Positions 36,087 through 44,226 of a stretch of 64,000 nucleotides of DNA are shown piece by piece. The stretch is from the NCBI GenBank assembly GCA_934454655.1, contig CAKSFK010000010.1:1-64000 (forward strand), read 5' to 3'. A model generated the notes under the pieces. That model was not told where the DNA came from and searched no databases. It saw nothing but the letters and a program-made list of their open reading frames with translations. The DNA is from an uncultured Eubacteriales bacterium (lineage in GTDB: Bacteria; Bacillota; Clostridia; Oscillospirales; Acutalibacteraceae). Every line of letters starts with the position of its first letter. The first letter of the stretch is position 1. The position numbers were made by a program, and so were the translations under genes.

Positions 36087-36629
36087 TTATTGTTTTAACG
36101 GTTTAATTATTTTCCTTATGTATACCGAAAGGAAAAACGCCGCCGCAACGGATAGCACGTCCTTAATTAGATACGGCGAGGAAACAAGCAGAAAAGCCGG
36201 TACAAACCCCATCTTATAAAGCAGTGCGTACTGCGCGGTGCCGAGCAGATGGCAGACCGCTATTCCCAAAAAGCCGGGCAGACATTTAATGTATTTATTT
36301 TTTATTACGTCCGCCGTGCCGCAAAGCAGTGTTAAAAACAAAAAGCCGAAAATAAATCCGCCCGTTGCACCGAACAGCACCTGAGCGCCGCCCTTAAAGC
36401 CCGAAAAAACAGGCACACCTACCGCCCCGAGCAGAATATAAGCCGCAACAGACGCCACACCCCATTTTATACCCAGCGTGTACCCGCAAAGCGCTACGGC
36501 GAAGGTCTGCAACGTGAGCGGCACATCAAACGGAGTGGGAATCGCTGTTTGCGAAAGCACCGCGATAACGGCGGTAAACAGCGCTGCAAGTATCATTTTT
36601 TGTGTTCTTGTCTTTTTGGTTTCACTCAT
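36087..36629 (-). CDS. bioY: Biotin transporter substrate-binding membrane component BioY
   Basis: 180 residues, about six membrane helices. BioY motifs are IPTPFDVPLTLQTFAVALCG, LLGAVGVPVFSGFKGGAQVLFGATGGFIFGF and the end LIKDVLSVAAAFFLS. It binds biotin for an ECF transporter whose energising module is elsewhere, or works alone. A BirA operator overlaps its promoter, directly supporting the biotin role. Confidence 0.95.
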   Translation of the reverse strand: MSETKKTRTQKMILAALFTAVIAVLSQTAIPTPFDVPLTLQTFAVALCGYTLGIKWGVASVAAYILLGAVGVPVFSGFKGGAQVLFGATGGFIFGFLFLTLLCGTADVIKNKYIKCLPGFLGIAVCHLLGTAQYALLYKMGFVPAFLLVSSPYLIKDVLSVAAAFFLSVYIRKIIKPLKQ

Positions 36630-36654
36630 TTTAACATCTCCCTGTCAGGAAGAT

Positions 36655-36709
36655 ATTGTAAACCATAAAAAAGCAATTGTCAACCTAAAAATACTTAGTG
36701 GGTTGACAA
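36655..36709 (-). promoter_or_regulatory. bioY promoter with BirA operator, embedded in a terminator hairpin
   Basis: TTGTCAACC, 15 bases, GGTTGACAA (36677-36709) matches the BirA operator layout. On the minus strand TTGACA (36678-36683, inside the operator), 17 bases, TACAAT (36655-36660) is a good promoter, so BirA would block it. The same inverted repeat, extended to AAAGCAATTGTCAACC with a following TTTTTT, also forms a terminator for the upstream minus-strand gene. Confidence 0.85.
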
Positions 36710-36724
36710 TTGCTTTTATTTAAT

Positions 36725-37492
36725 TTACACTTTCGGGTTGTATACGAATATTGTTTCCGCAACACTGAAAACCGCCTCGGTACCGTCAGCTTTTTCGGCT
36801 ATAAGTTTATTGTCACTTCCCTTAACGGTCCATATTTCATCATCGGGGCTTACATTGTTTTCTCTTGTAGGTACGTCGATGATATACTGTTTCGCTTTGC
36901 CAAGGCACTTTTCTTTAATTTCGCCGCGGTTTTGCGATTCCGAGAAGCAGTAATCCTTTCCGTTAACACAAAGCTCGCCGTTTCTAACAAGAACAACTTT
37001 TCCGCCGTTCCCAAGCTTTATGAGCAGCACGTTTTTACTTTCCTTTACACTGTAAAGTTCGGCGGACATATTGTTATAAGCCTTGTTGTAAGACCCTTCA
37101 AGCTCGCGCGCATCGCCCAAATATCTGTCGGCGGTATAGGTTTCCTCAATCACATAGTCCGAGCAATCCTGACCATATGAGATACCGTTAACAATCACAA
37201 CACCGAGCCTGTCACCTGCCGAAAATGCAAACTTTTTCCTGTCCCCATCGGATGAAACTGCCGATTCGGCGACCGAAGCGGGACTTTCGCGGTCGGTTGA
37301 CCGCGTTTTATCAAAGACCGTATGACCCTTGGCGCCTGCCGTGTGTATCGCAATGCCGGCGGCAATAACCGCGCAAATGCAAAATGCGGGAACGGCAGTT
37401 TTTAAAACAATCATCCTTTTTCGTGCTTTTGCGGCGTTATATTCGCTGATATGGCTCAGCACGTTTTGCGCCATTTCGTTATAACTCTTCAT
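36725..37492 (-). CDS. Putative membrane anti-sigma factor
   Basis: 255 residues. A short cytoplasmic part (MKSYNEMAQNVLSHISEYNAAKARKR) precedes one membrane helix (TAVPAFCICAVIAAGIAIH) and an extracytoplasmic domain of about 190 residues with beta-rich character. The gene starts 14 bases inside the end of an ECF sigma factor gene and has GGAGG before its ATG. Position and topology suggest it holds the sigma factor at the membrane. I see no known anti-sigma motif such as a zinc finger. Confidence 0.7.
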   Translation of the reverse strand: MKSYNEMAQNVLSHISEYNAAKARKRMIVLKTAVPAFCICAVIAAGIAIHTAGAKGHTVFDKTRSTDRESPASVAESAVSSDGDRKKFAFSAGDRLGVVIVNGISYGQDCSDYVIEETYTADRYLGDARELEGSYNKAYNNMSAELYSVKESKNVLLIKLGNGGKVVLVRNGELCVNGKDYCFSESQNRGEIKEKCLGKAKQYIIDVPTRENNVSPDDEIWTVKGSDNKLIAEKADGTEAVFSVAETIFVYNPKV

Positions 37493-38036
37493 AAACAAAG
37501 CCTCCGTTTTCAAGTGTGAGTTTAAGTGATTTTCGGGCGCGGCAGACAAGCATTTCCACGCTGTGAACGCTTTTTTTCATAACGGCGGCGGCTTGTTTTG
37601 CGGAAAGTTCCTCAAAATATACAAGCCAAAGCACCTGACGGTATTCGGGTTTAAGAGTGCCGAGCGCCCTGTGAAGGGCTATTTTCCGCTCTTCACGAAT
37701 GTAGGCTTCCTCAAGGCTTTCCTCATCGGCGGCAATCAGCGCGTATTCTTCGGCAGGAGCGCACCTGTGCTTGGCACTCCGCCTTAAATGATCTATTGCA
37801 ACATTCCGTCCTATTGTATAGAGCCAGGTCTTAAACGAACCTCTCCTTTTATCGCGAGGTCTTTTTGTACCCAGCACAACAAAGGTGTCCTCCGCAAGCT
37901 CCTCGGCAATGTGAATATTCCCGACGATGCTGTTAATATAGAAGATCAGTCCGTCCTTGTATTCCCTTATTATCTCAACCATTCCGTCATTATCACCGCC
38001 GATAAAACGCCGGTAATTAAAGGTTCCGCTGTCCAC
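37479..38036 (-). CDS. ECF-type RNA polymerase sigma factor
   Basis: About 185 residues from the GTG at 38036, which has AGGGGGG five bases upstream. Region 2 covers about 10-80 (YINSIVGNIHIAEELAEDTFVVL, FKTWLYTIGRNVAIDHLRR) and region 4 about 120-175 (LHRALGTLKPEYRQVLWLVYFEELSAKQAAAVMKKSVHSVEMLVCRARKSL). It probably switches on an envelope-stress or similar regulon under the control of the membrane protein encoded next to it. Confidence 0.9.
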   Translation of the reverse strand: MDSGTFNYRRFIGGDNDGMVEIIREYKDGLIFYINSIVGNIHIAEELAEDTFVVLGTKRPRDKRRGSFKTWLYTIGRNVAIDHLRRSAKHRCAPAEEYALIAADEESLEEAYIREERKIALHRALGTLKPEYRQVLWLVYFEELSAKQAAAVMKKSVHSVEMLVCRARKSLKLTLENGGFVYEEL

Positions 38037-38111
38037 ATATACGCCCCCCTGTTTTGAAAAGCTTTTCACCAATTACACGCAGCAGGCATTAAAAAACTCA
38101 CACTCTTTGCA

Positions 38112-39056
38112 TTACAGGGCTTTTAAAATATCAATCACGGTTTTAAGCTCCCGCGGTTTTACCTTGTCGGGCGCCGTGCCGTTTACAACACAATCGGTAA
38201 AATAGTTTATTTCGTTTGCGTAGGCGTCGCTCTTCGGCAGACCTATGTCGCCTGTGTTGCCGCCGTTTTGCGATACGGGTTTTAATATTTTGCCCGAGTT
38301 TTCGTACACGGTCATTTCACCGTTTTCATATACCGCAAGCGCGTCCTCAAACTGAAAACGGAAGCCTGCCGAAAACGGGTAGGGGGCGTCGTACCAAGCG
38401 GCCTCGGCAGAGATGAAGAAATCCCCGAATTCGTAGACGGTGTTAAAGTAATCCTGATTTTCTCTTCTTGCCCTGTAATTATTGCATTTTTCGGGTTTCC
38501 CGAACGCATACACAATAAAATCGAGGTCGTGAATGTGAAGATCAAACGGAACCATACCGCTGCGCTTTTCGTCCATCATCCAGTTGTCCCAGCTCCACTT
38601 CGGGCGGACGCCGAGCCTCTTCATATTGCCCGAAAGCAGTTTGCCGTATCTTCCGGTGTCGTATATTTCCTTAACAATTTCGTATTCGGGCCAAAAGCGC
38701 AGAACCTGCGCCACCATAAATTTAACATTATTCCTTTCGGCGGCGGCATACTCCCTGTCGGCATCGTCCGAATTAAGGGATACGGGCTTTTCGCAGAGCA
38801 CGTTTATTCCCTTGTTCATAGCTTTAACCGCAAAATCGGCGTGAAGATACGTCGGCAGGCAAATATCAAGAATGTCCGGTCTTTCCTTTGTAAGCATCTC
38901 GTCAAAGTCGGTATAATGCCGTTTGCCGTTATATTTTTTCATCTGTTCGGGACGGATGTCGCAAAGGGCGACAAGCTCTGCGTCCTTTCTGCCGTCCCAG
39001 GCGGGAATATGCGCTCCGCTTATTCCGCCCACTCCTACAAGTGCAATCCTTAACAT
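38112..39056 (-). CDS. Gfo/Idh/MocA family oxidoreductase
   Basis: 314 residues. The Rossmann start is LRIALVGVGGISGAHIPAW; DICLPTYLHADFAVKAMNKGINVLCEKPVSLN holds the family's EKP motif, and SWDNWMMDEKRSGMVPFDLHIHDLDFIVY carries the substrate-site Asp and His. It uses NAD(P) to oxidise or reduce a sugar or inositol derivative. It is cotranscribed with a sugar-phosphate isomerase-like protein and a GH20 remnant, suggesting carbohydrate breakdown. Confidence 0.92.
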   Translation of the reverse strand: MLRIALVGVGGISGAHIPAWDGRKDAELVALCDIRPEQMKKYNGKRHYTDFDEMLTKERPDILDICLPTYLHADFAVKAMNKGINVLCEKPVSLNSDDADREYAAAERNNVKFMVAQVLRFWPEYEIVKEIYDTGRYGKLLSGNMKRLGVRPKWSWDNWMMDEKRSGMVPFDLHIHDLDFIVYAFGKPEKCNNYRARRENQDYFNTVYEFGDFFISAEAAWYDAPYPFSAGFRFQFEDALAVYENGEMTVYENSGKILKPVSQNGGNTGDIGLPKSDAYANEINYFTDCVVNGTAPDKVKPRELKTVIDILKAL

Positions 39057-39076
39057 ACTTTATTCTCCTTTTTACA

Positions 39077-39292
39077 CTAAATAACGTTTGCCGTAACAAT
39101 ATTGCTCCAAAATTCAAAACGTTCGCACTTAAGCGCCGGTTCCGAAAGCTCGGATTTTGAAAACCTTCCGCGCAGGTGTCCGAAAAACGGTTCCGAGTCA
39201 ACCTCGTAGGTATCCTCGGTGTAAAGCATTAACGTATCATAGCCCGGAGCCGATGTGACCTTTACGAACCTTTTAATTGCGGCTGGGTTCAT
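39077..39292 (-). pseudogene. Fragment of a GH20-like beta-N-acetylhexosaminidase
   Basis: The 71-codon frame contains APGYDTLMLYTEDTYEVDSEPFFGHLRGRFSKSEL, matching the conserved early barrel strand of Firmicute GH20-like hexosaminidases, which run to 600 or more residues. Everything upstream and downstream of that block is missing, and the frame ends in unrelated residues. I read it as a deletion remnant inside the sugar operon. Confidence 0.65.
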
Positions 39293-39327
39293 AACCGCGT
39301 TTCTTGAACAATCAATAATTAAACCTT

Positions 39328-40170
39328 TCAGTTAACTTCACCGTAGACCCTTTCTATTATGTTTTCAAGGTATTTCTTTGCGTGGCGAATGTCCTCTGTT
39401 TGTTTATCACCGTCTATTTCGCGTTCAATGGTGACGTAAGAATTGTATTGGAGCTCTTTAAGCCTTTTAAACAGGGCATAAAAATCAACTTTTCCGTCGC
39501 CTATACGGACTTCGCGCCCGAGGTTGTGACCGTTTGTGGGGTAAAATCCGTCTTTCGCGTGCAGATTGCGGACGTATTTCCCGAAAACGTCAAGGGAGTC
39601 AACCGGATTTGCCTTGCCGTAAAGAATAACGTTTGCCGTGTCGAGATTAACGCCCAGATTGTCGCATCCTGCTTTTTCAAAGCAGCGCAGCATTGTAACA
39701 GGCGTTTCCTGCCCGGTTTCAAACAAAAGATACTGCCCGTTTTTCTTTAAATGCTCAGCCACCTGCCTTACCGCAACGCAGAACGGGGCAAATTGCGGGT
39801 CGTTGGGATTTTCGGGTATAAATCCCATATGCGTTACAACGTCGGTAATGCCGAGCGCCTTTGCAAAGTCCGCGCCGTCGCATAAATTTTTAATGCGTGC
39901 GGCACGGTATTCGGGCGGAACAAGCCCCAGAGTTATCTGTCCGTCGTAAAAATCCCACACCGCGGGGCCGCCCCAGCCGCACCAAAACGCCGACACGGTA
40001 ATACCCTTGGCTTTTATAAGGCCGTTTAGTATTGCCGAATTTTCCTTGTTCCAAAGCTCGGGCTTCCAGGAGATAAGCTGGCAGCAACTAAAGCCCTCGG
40101 AAAGCATATCGTCAAATTTTTTTGACATAGAATTAATGTCGTCGAGAGAAACACAAACTCCGATTTTCAA
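39328..40170 (-). CDS. Sugar phosphate isomerase/epimerase family protein
   Basis: 280 residues of the AP endonuclease 2-like TIM barrel. Metal-site residues appear in YLLFETGQETP, LGVNLDTANVILYG, YVRNLHAKDG and YVTIEREIDGD. It probably isomerises or epimerises a sugar or inositol derivative. I take the TTG at 40170 as start because AGAGGTG precedes it and the protein then begins MKIGVCVSLDD, as relatives do. It is divergent from the AraC regulator. Confidence 0.9.
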   Translation of the reverse strand: MKIGVCVSLDDINSMSKKFDDMLSEGFSCCQLISWKPELWNKENSAILNGLIKAKGITVSAFWCGWGGPAVWDFYDGQITLGLVPPEYRAARIKNLCDGADFAKALGITDVVTHMGFIPENPNDPQFAPFCVAVRQVAEHLKKNGQYLLFETGQETPVTMLRCFEKAGCDNLGVNLDTANVILYGKANPVDSLDVFGKYVRNLHAKDGFYPTNGHNLGREVRIGDGKVDFYALFKRLKELQYNSYVTIEREIDGDKQTEDIRHAKKYLENIIERVYGEVN

Positions 40171-40288
40171 AGCAAACACCTCTTAATTGTTGATTTTTTG
40201 CTATTTTTATGGTAACATACATTTAATGTGTTTTGTAGAACGTTTTTGATTTTTGTCGGTACTATTTTGACTTTCGGGAGGGCTTTGT

Positions 40289-41143
40289 ATGCGTCTTGAC
40301 AGAAATAAAGAGCTTACGCCCGTTTTGTACGGTAAAAGCGCGGTTAAAATATTAAGACCTGTTATATTTCCTGAGAATATGCTTTGTTTTAATATGCACT
40401 GGCACGAGCGTATGGAGCTTTTGTATGTGGTTTCGGGCAAGATAAAATTAAGGCTCAACAATACCGAAACGGTAGTTGAGCCGGGCTCTATTGCGGTAAT
40501 ACCTCCCGAAAAACCGCATATGGCGATCTCCGCGGCAGATAATACCGGGTATTACACAATTATGTTTGACGTTAAGTCGTTTTACAATACGGCGTCTGCA
40601 AGCAGGGGTCTGCTGGAGCCCATAGCCGCAAAAACCGTGGACTTTACGCCCGTTACGCAGGACCCCGAAATTATATCCGCCGTCGAGATAATGTTAAGGG
40701 AGGAATACGGCGGCGACCGCTCTTCACCGCTTATTATAATAAGCAGTATATATCTTATTTTGGGGTTGCTTTACAGAAAATGCGTGTCGGAAAACACCGG
40801 AATTCCCGGCGGCGAGCGGTTTAAGGATATAATTGAATATATTTCCGAAAACTACTGCGATAATATATCGTCACATTCGTTAAGCCGTCGGTTCGGCTAC
40901 ACGGAAGAGTATTTTTGCAGACAGTTCAAATCCGTTACCGGGATCACGCCTATGAATTATATAAATATTTTGAGGCTTGAAAAATCAAAAAAACTTATAG
41001 ATAACGGCGAAACTCTGGTTTCACGGATATATGCCGAGGTCGGTTTTTCGGATATGAGCTATTTTGCGCGCCGTTTTAAAAAATACTTCGGCATAACCCC
41101 GGGCGAATATATAAAAAAGCTCGGCGCCGCCGCTCTTGAATGA
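40289..41143 (+). CDS. AraC family transcriptional regulator
   Basis: 284 residues. The N-terminal cupin sensor (about 15-130) has NMHWHERMELLYVVSGKIKLRLN and GSIAVIPPEKPHM. The C-terminal pair of helix-turn-helix motifs spans about 180-280 (SSHSLSRRFGYTEEYFCRQFKSVTGITPMNYI, VSRIYAEVGFSDMSYFARRFKKYFGITPGEY). It is divergent from the sugar genes at 38112-40170 and probably activates them in response to a sugar. Confidence 0.94.
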   Translation: MRLDRNKELTPVLYGKSAVKILRPVIFPENMLCFNMHWHERMELLYVVSGKIKLRLNNTETVVEPGSIAVIPPEKPHMAISAADNTGYYTIMFDVKSFYNTASASRGLLEPIAAKTVDFTPVTQDPEIISAVEIMLREEYGGDRSSPLIIISSIYLILGLLYRKCVSENTGIPGGERFKDIIEYISENYCDNISSHSLSRRFGYTEEYFCRQFKSVTGITPMNYINILRLEKSKKLIDNGETLVSRIYAEVGFSDMSYFARRFKKYFGITPGEYIKKLGAAALE

Positions 41144-41168
41144 GTGCGGTATACCGAGCTTACGGGTG

Positions 41169-41771
41169 TTATTTAAGCGAGCTTTTAACAAATTTGTTTA
41201 AAGCCTTTGAAACGGGGAACGCAACGGCAAATCCGCAAATAATTTCAACAAGTCCGTTAATTCCCACAAAAAGTATTATAAAGCTTACGGGGTTTGAAGC
41301 GCCGAGAGCGTCCGCATAGCCTGATATATAATCGGTATTGTAGAAAAACGCAACCAATGCCGACATAAAAAACAGCGTGTTAAGAAACGGTGCCGCAACC
41401 GCGGCGGCAAGCATTGCGGGAGTGTCCCGTTTGCGGGATTTTTTTAACGCGCCGAACAGCATTCCCGCCAGAAGTCCCGCAAGTATTCTTGTGGGGACGC
41501 AGACCAGAAATGTGAAGATCGGGTTAATTCCGAGCAGCGCCGCGCCGAACGGGCTGTAACCGAGGCACTGCAAAAATGATGTTACGCCGAACACCGCGCC
41601 GAGCACCGCGCCTCCCGCGGCACCGTACAGCACCGCGCCGATTGCCACGGGTACCATTGAAAAGGTTATTTCAAGCCCAAGCGTTTTAAGCGGTATAAAC
41701 GATACAATAACGGTTATCGCCGCCAGAACCGATAGGACCGCGAGCCTTTGAATTTTCTCCTTGTTTGACAC
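41169..41771 (-). CDS. panT: ECF transporter substrate-binding component, probably pantothenate (PanT)
   Basis: 200 residues, five to six membrane helices, with the ECF S-component start VLSVLAAITVIVSFIPL and VPVAIGAVLYGAAGGAVLGAVFGVTSFLQC. Its position directly downstream of coaX, in the same orientation with an 83-base gap, points to pantothenate. The ATPase and T component must be shared and lie elsewhere. Another vitamin is possible, but the coaX neighbour makes pantothenate the best guess. Confidence 0.82.
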   Translation of the reverse strand: MSNKEKIQRLAVLSVLAAITVIVSFIPLKTLGLEITFSMVPVAIGAVLYGAAGGAVLGAVFGVTSFLQCLGYSPFGAALLGINPIFTFLVCVPTRILAGLLAGMLFGALKKSRKRDTPAMLAAAVAAPFLNTLFFMSALVAFFYNTDYISGYADALGASNPVSFIILFVGINGLVEIICGFAVAFPVSKALNKFVKSSLK

Positions 41772-41854
41772 AGTAATTACCTCCGATACTCTCCCGAAAT
41801 ATGGGTAGAGTTCATAATAATATATATATCATCCGCCTTCGGCGGTTATTTTAT

Positions 41855-42619
41855 TCAGTTGTTTTTCTCGTATATCGCGCGCAGCCCGTCAAGCAGTAAA
41901 TTCTCGTTGTATATAATTTTACTGCGGCAGTGCGCTATAATATCCCTTGAAAGCCCGCCCGTGGCAACAACCGTTGGTGTTTCGCCGAGTTCTTCGGCAA
42001 TTTTATCAAGCAGCCCGTCAATCATCGCGGCGGTGCCGTACACAAGACCCGACTGCATACACTCCGCCGTATTCGTACCTATCACGGACGGCGGCGCGTC
42101 TATCGGTATTGAGGTAAGCTGGGACGCATTTTCTGCGAGAGCTTTAAGCGTAAGCCTTACGCCCGCGGAGATAATTCCTCCGATAAAGGTTCCGCCGCGA
42201 TCCAGCACGCTGAGCGTCGTCGCCGTTCCCATATCGATAACAACGCAGGGAACATTGTATTCCTCAAGCGCTCCCACGGCGCCGGCAACAAGGTCTGCGC
42301 CGAGCTGCGCGGGGTTGTCGATTTTAATGTTAAGACCTGTTTTTACGCCGGGTCCCAGCATAAGCGGAACTATCTGGCAAAGCTTTGAAACCGCGCCCGC
42401 AACCGCCGAACCGACCCCCGGAACAACGGACGATATTATGCAATCCTCTATATCGGCGGAGTCACAGCCGTATAGATCAAGTATGTTCTTAATTTCCGCC
42501 GCATACTGGTCGGACGTTTTCCTCACATCGGTTGAAAGCCTTGCGGTAAGACTTAAAACGCTGCCGTCGTACGTGCCGAGCGTAATATTGGTGTTGCCGA
42601 TGTCAACAGTTAAAAGCAT
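41855..42619 (-). CDS. coaX: Type III pantothenate kinase
   Basis: 254 residues, normal length. Motifs are LLTVDIGNTNITLG (phosphate), NPAQLGADLVAGAVGA and CVVIDMGTATTLSVLD, the ASKHA fold of CoaX. It phosphorylates pantothenate in the first step of coenzyme A synthesis. I use the ATG at 42619, preceded by AAGGGGCG; the longer frame upstream lacks conservation. It is paired with panT. Confidence 0.95.
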   Translation of the reverse strand: MLLTVDIGNTNITLGTYDGSVLSLTARLSTDVRKTSDQYAAEIKNILDLYGCDSADIEDCIISSVVPGVGSAVAGAVSKLCQIVPLMLGPGVKTGLNIKIDNPAQLGADLVAGAVGALEEYNVPCVVIDMGTATTLSVLDRGGTFIGGIISAGVRLTLKALAENASQLTSIPIDAPPSVIGTNTAECMQSGLVYGTAAMIDGLLDKIAEELGETPTVVATGGLSRDIIAHCRSKIIYNENLLLDGLRAIYEKNN

Positions 42620-42687
42620 TGCTTTTCGCCCCTTTGGTATTCTTTTCTTCATTATATTAAAATCCCGCCGTAAAATCAACAATTTTA

Positions 42688-42716
42688 TTGACAAGCGGCG
42701 GAATTATTGTTATAAT
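42688..42716 (+). promoter_or_regulatory. Promoter of the rpsF-ssb-rpsR operon
   Basis: TTGACA, 17 bases, TATAAT: a perfect consensus promoter, about 100 bases before the rpsF ATG. Confidence 0.85.
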
Positions 42717-42764
42717 ACAAAGTGCTGATTTATGGGAATTATTAAATTTTCGGTGTAAATTCAG

Positions 42765-42807
42765 CTCCTTGCTCCGCAAAATGCGGGGCCAAAAGTCCAG
42801 AAGGAGG
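42765..42807 (+). promoter_or_regulatory. rpsF leader hairpin that can hide the ribosome binding site
   Basis: CTCCTT (42765-42770) can pair with AAGGAG (42801-42806), which is the rpsF ribosome binding site. Inside is GCTCCGC/GCGGGGC with an AAAAT loop and an 11-base bulge. This fits autogenous control of the kind known for S6:S18 leaders, but the specific protein-binding motif is only suggested here. Confidence 0.55.
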
Positions 42808-42816
42808 TGCAGAAAA

Positions 42817-43098
42817 ATGACAAATAAGTACGAAGCAGCCATTGTTTTCTCGGTAACAGGCGGTGACGACGCTACTGCGGCGCTCAAGGAGAAGTTTAAC
42901 GACCTTATCGCTAAAAACGGCACAATGGTTAATGTTGACGATTGGGGCAAGCGCCGTCTTGCTTATCTCATCAACGACGAGGCGGAGGGCTATTACGTTT
43001 TCTTCACATTTGAAAGCGAGCCTGACTTCCCCGCGGAATTTGAGCGTATTGCAAAGATTACCGACGGTGTTCTCCGCGTAATGGTAATTAAAAAGTAA
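42817..43098 (+). CDS. rpsF: 30S ribosomal protein S6
   Basis: 93 residues. MTNKYEAAIVFS starts the protein and DDWGKRRLAYLINDEAEGYYVFFTFES is the S6 core. AAGGAGG precedes the ATG at 42817. It binds S18 on the small subunit platform and is encoded with ssb and rpsR in the usual order. Confidence 0.97.
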   Translation: MTNKYEAAIVFSVTGGDDATAALKEKFNDLIAKNGTMVNVDDWGKRRLAYLINDEAEGYYVFFTFESEPDFPAEFERIAKITDGVLRVMVIKK

Positions 43099-43111
43099 GG
43101 AGGAAACGAAA

Positions 43112-43540
43112 ATGTTTAATTTGGTAGTTTTAACAGGCAGGCTTACAGCCGATCCGGAGCTTAAAACAACACAAAGCGGAATTTCCGTTACTTCCTTTTC
43201 CATCGCTGTTGACAGGCGTTTCCGCTCAGGCGAGGAAAGACAGACCGATTTTATAAATATTGTGGCTTGGCGTCAGTCGGCGGAATTTGTAGCCAAATAT
43301 TTTAAGAAAGGCAGCTTAATAGGTATCGAGGGTTCAATTCAGACCCGCAAGTATACCGATAAAAACGGCAATAACAGAACCGCATTTGAGGTTGTTGCGA
43401 ACAATGTTCAGTTTGTTGAGTCCAAGCGTGACGGCGCATCGCCCGCCGCGCCGGGAGAAGCACCTGCTTCGTTCAGCAATGCCGGTGTTAACGATTTTGC
43501 CGATTTGGGCGATGTTTCGGATGATGATTTGCCCTTTTAA
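43112..43540 (+). CDS. ssb: Single-stranded DNA-binding protein
   Basis: 142 residues. The OB fold (about 1-105) has NLVVLTGRLTADPELKTTQSG, FINIVAWRQSAEFVAKYFKKGSLIGIEGSIQTR. The acidic tail ends DDDLPF, which recruits repair and replication proteins. It lies 13 bases after rpsF with AAGGAGG before the ATG. Confidence 0.97.
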   Translation: MFNLVVLTGRLTADPELKTTQSGISVTSFSIAVDRRFRSGEERQTDFINIVAWRQSAEFVAKYFKKGSLIGIEGSIQTRKYTDKNGNNRTAFEVVANNVQFVESKRDGASPAAPGEAPASFSNAGVNDFADLGDVSDDDLPF

Positions 43541-43570
43541 CAGTTTTTCATATAAAGGGAGGTTATAACA

Positions 43571-43816
43571 GTGGAAAACGAGAAGATTGAAAGACCTATG
43601 CACAGAAAAGCACGCAAAAAGGTATGCCATTTTTGTGTTGACCGTGTAGAAGAAATAGATTATAAAGATGTTGCCCGTCTGCGTAAGTTCATTTCCGAGC
43701 GCGCGAAAATTTTACCGCGCCGCGCAACAGGAACTTGTGCCGCACATCAGCGTGAGCTCACAACTGCTATTAAGCGTGCGCGCCAGATAGCATTGCTTCC
43801 TTACGTTAACGATTAA
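43571..43816 (+). CDS. rpsR: 30S ribosomal protein S18
   Basis: 81 residues starting with GTG, after GGGAGG. It has the S18 core [49 protein letters not shown] and the cysteine motif VCHFC near the start, marking the zinc-binding version. Confidence 0.96.
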   Translation: MENEKIERPMHRKARKKVCHFCVDRVEEIDYKDVARLRKFISERAKILPRRATGTCAAHQRELTTAIKRARQIALLPYVND

Positions 43817-43867
43817 TCTGTTACGTAATTTAAAAATCGCAAAGCAAAGACTTTTGCGGTACAGTGT

Positions 43868-43918
43868 GGCAGGCGAAAAATCCGCACCCGAAACACGGTT
43901 CGGAGTTTTTCGTTTGCC
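43868..43918 (+). terminator. Terminator-like hairpin after rpsR
   Basis: GGCAGGCGAAAAATCCG and CGGAGTTTTTCGTTTGCC form a long imperfect stem around CACCCGAAACACGGTT. It shares a 20-base 5' arm with the hairpin at 32268. The usual T-run is inside the stem, so termination strength is uncertain. Confidence 0.6.
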
Positions 43919-43931
43919 ATACCGAATATTT

Positions 43932-44006
43932 TGGGGTGTCGTCAAGCGGTAAGACACAGCACTTTGACTGCTGCATTCGTGAGTTCGAATCTCGCCACCC
44001 CAGCCA
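43932..44006 (+). tRNA. tRNA-Gln (anticodon TTG)
   Basis: Acceptor stem TGGGGTG/CACCCCA, D arm GTC/GAC, anticodon stem CAGCA/TGCTG with loop CTTTGAC (anticodon TTG), T arm GTGAG-TTCGAAT-CTCGC. Discriminator G at 44003 and an encoded CCA at 44004-44006. The AT-rich island starts directly after it. Confidence 0.95.
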
Positions 44007-44226
44007 TATCGAGTATTCATAAGGGATTTGACTTTATGAATACTCGATTTTTCTATTTGATACGGTTTTATGTTGGGGGCAGGTTTTCGCCTGCTCCTTT
44101 TGTTACGCCGTTTTCGGCTCGGTTAAATACTTGGTCGCGACGGTTTTTTATCCGATTAAATCTCCAAAAATCGTTTTTATCCCAAATGTTATTCATATTG
44201 CCACAGAAACAATATCTCTGTTTTAC

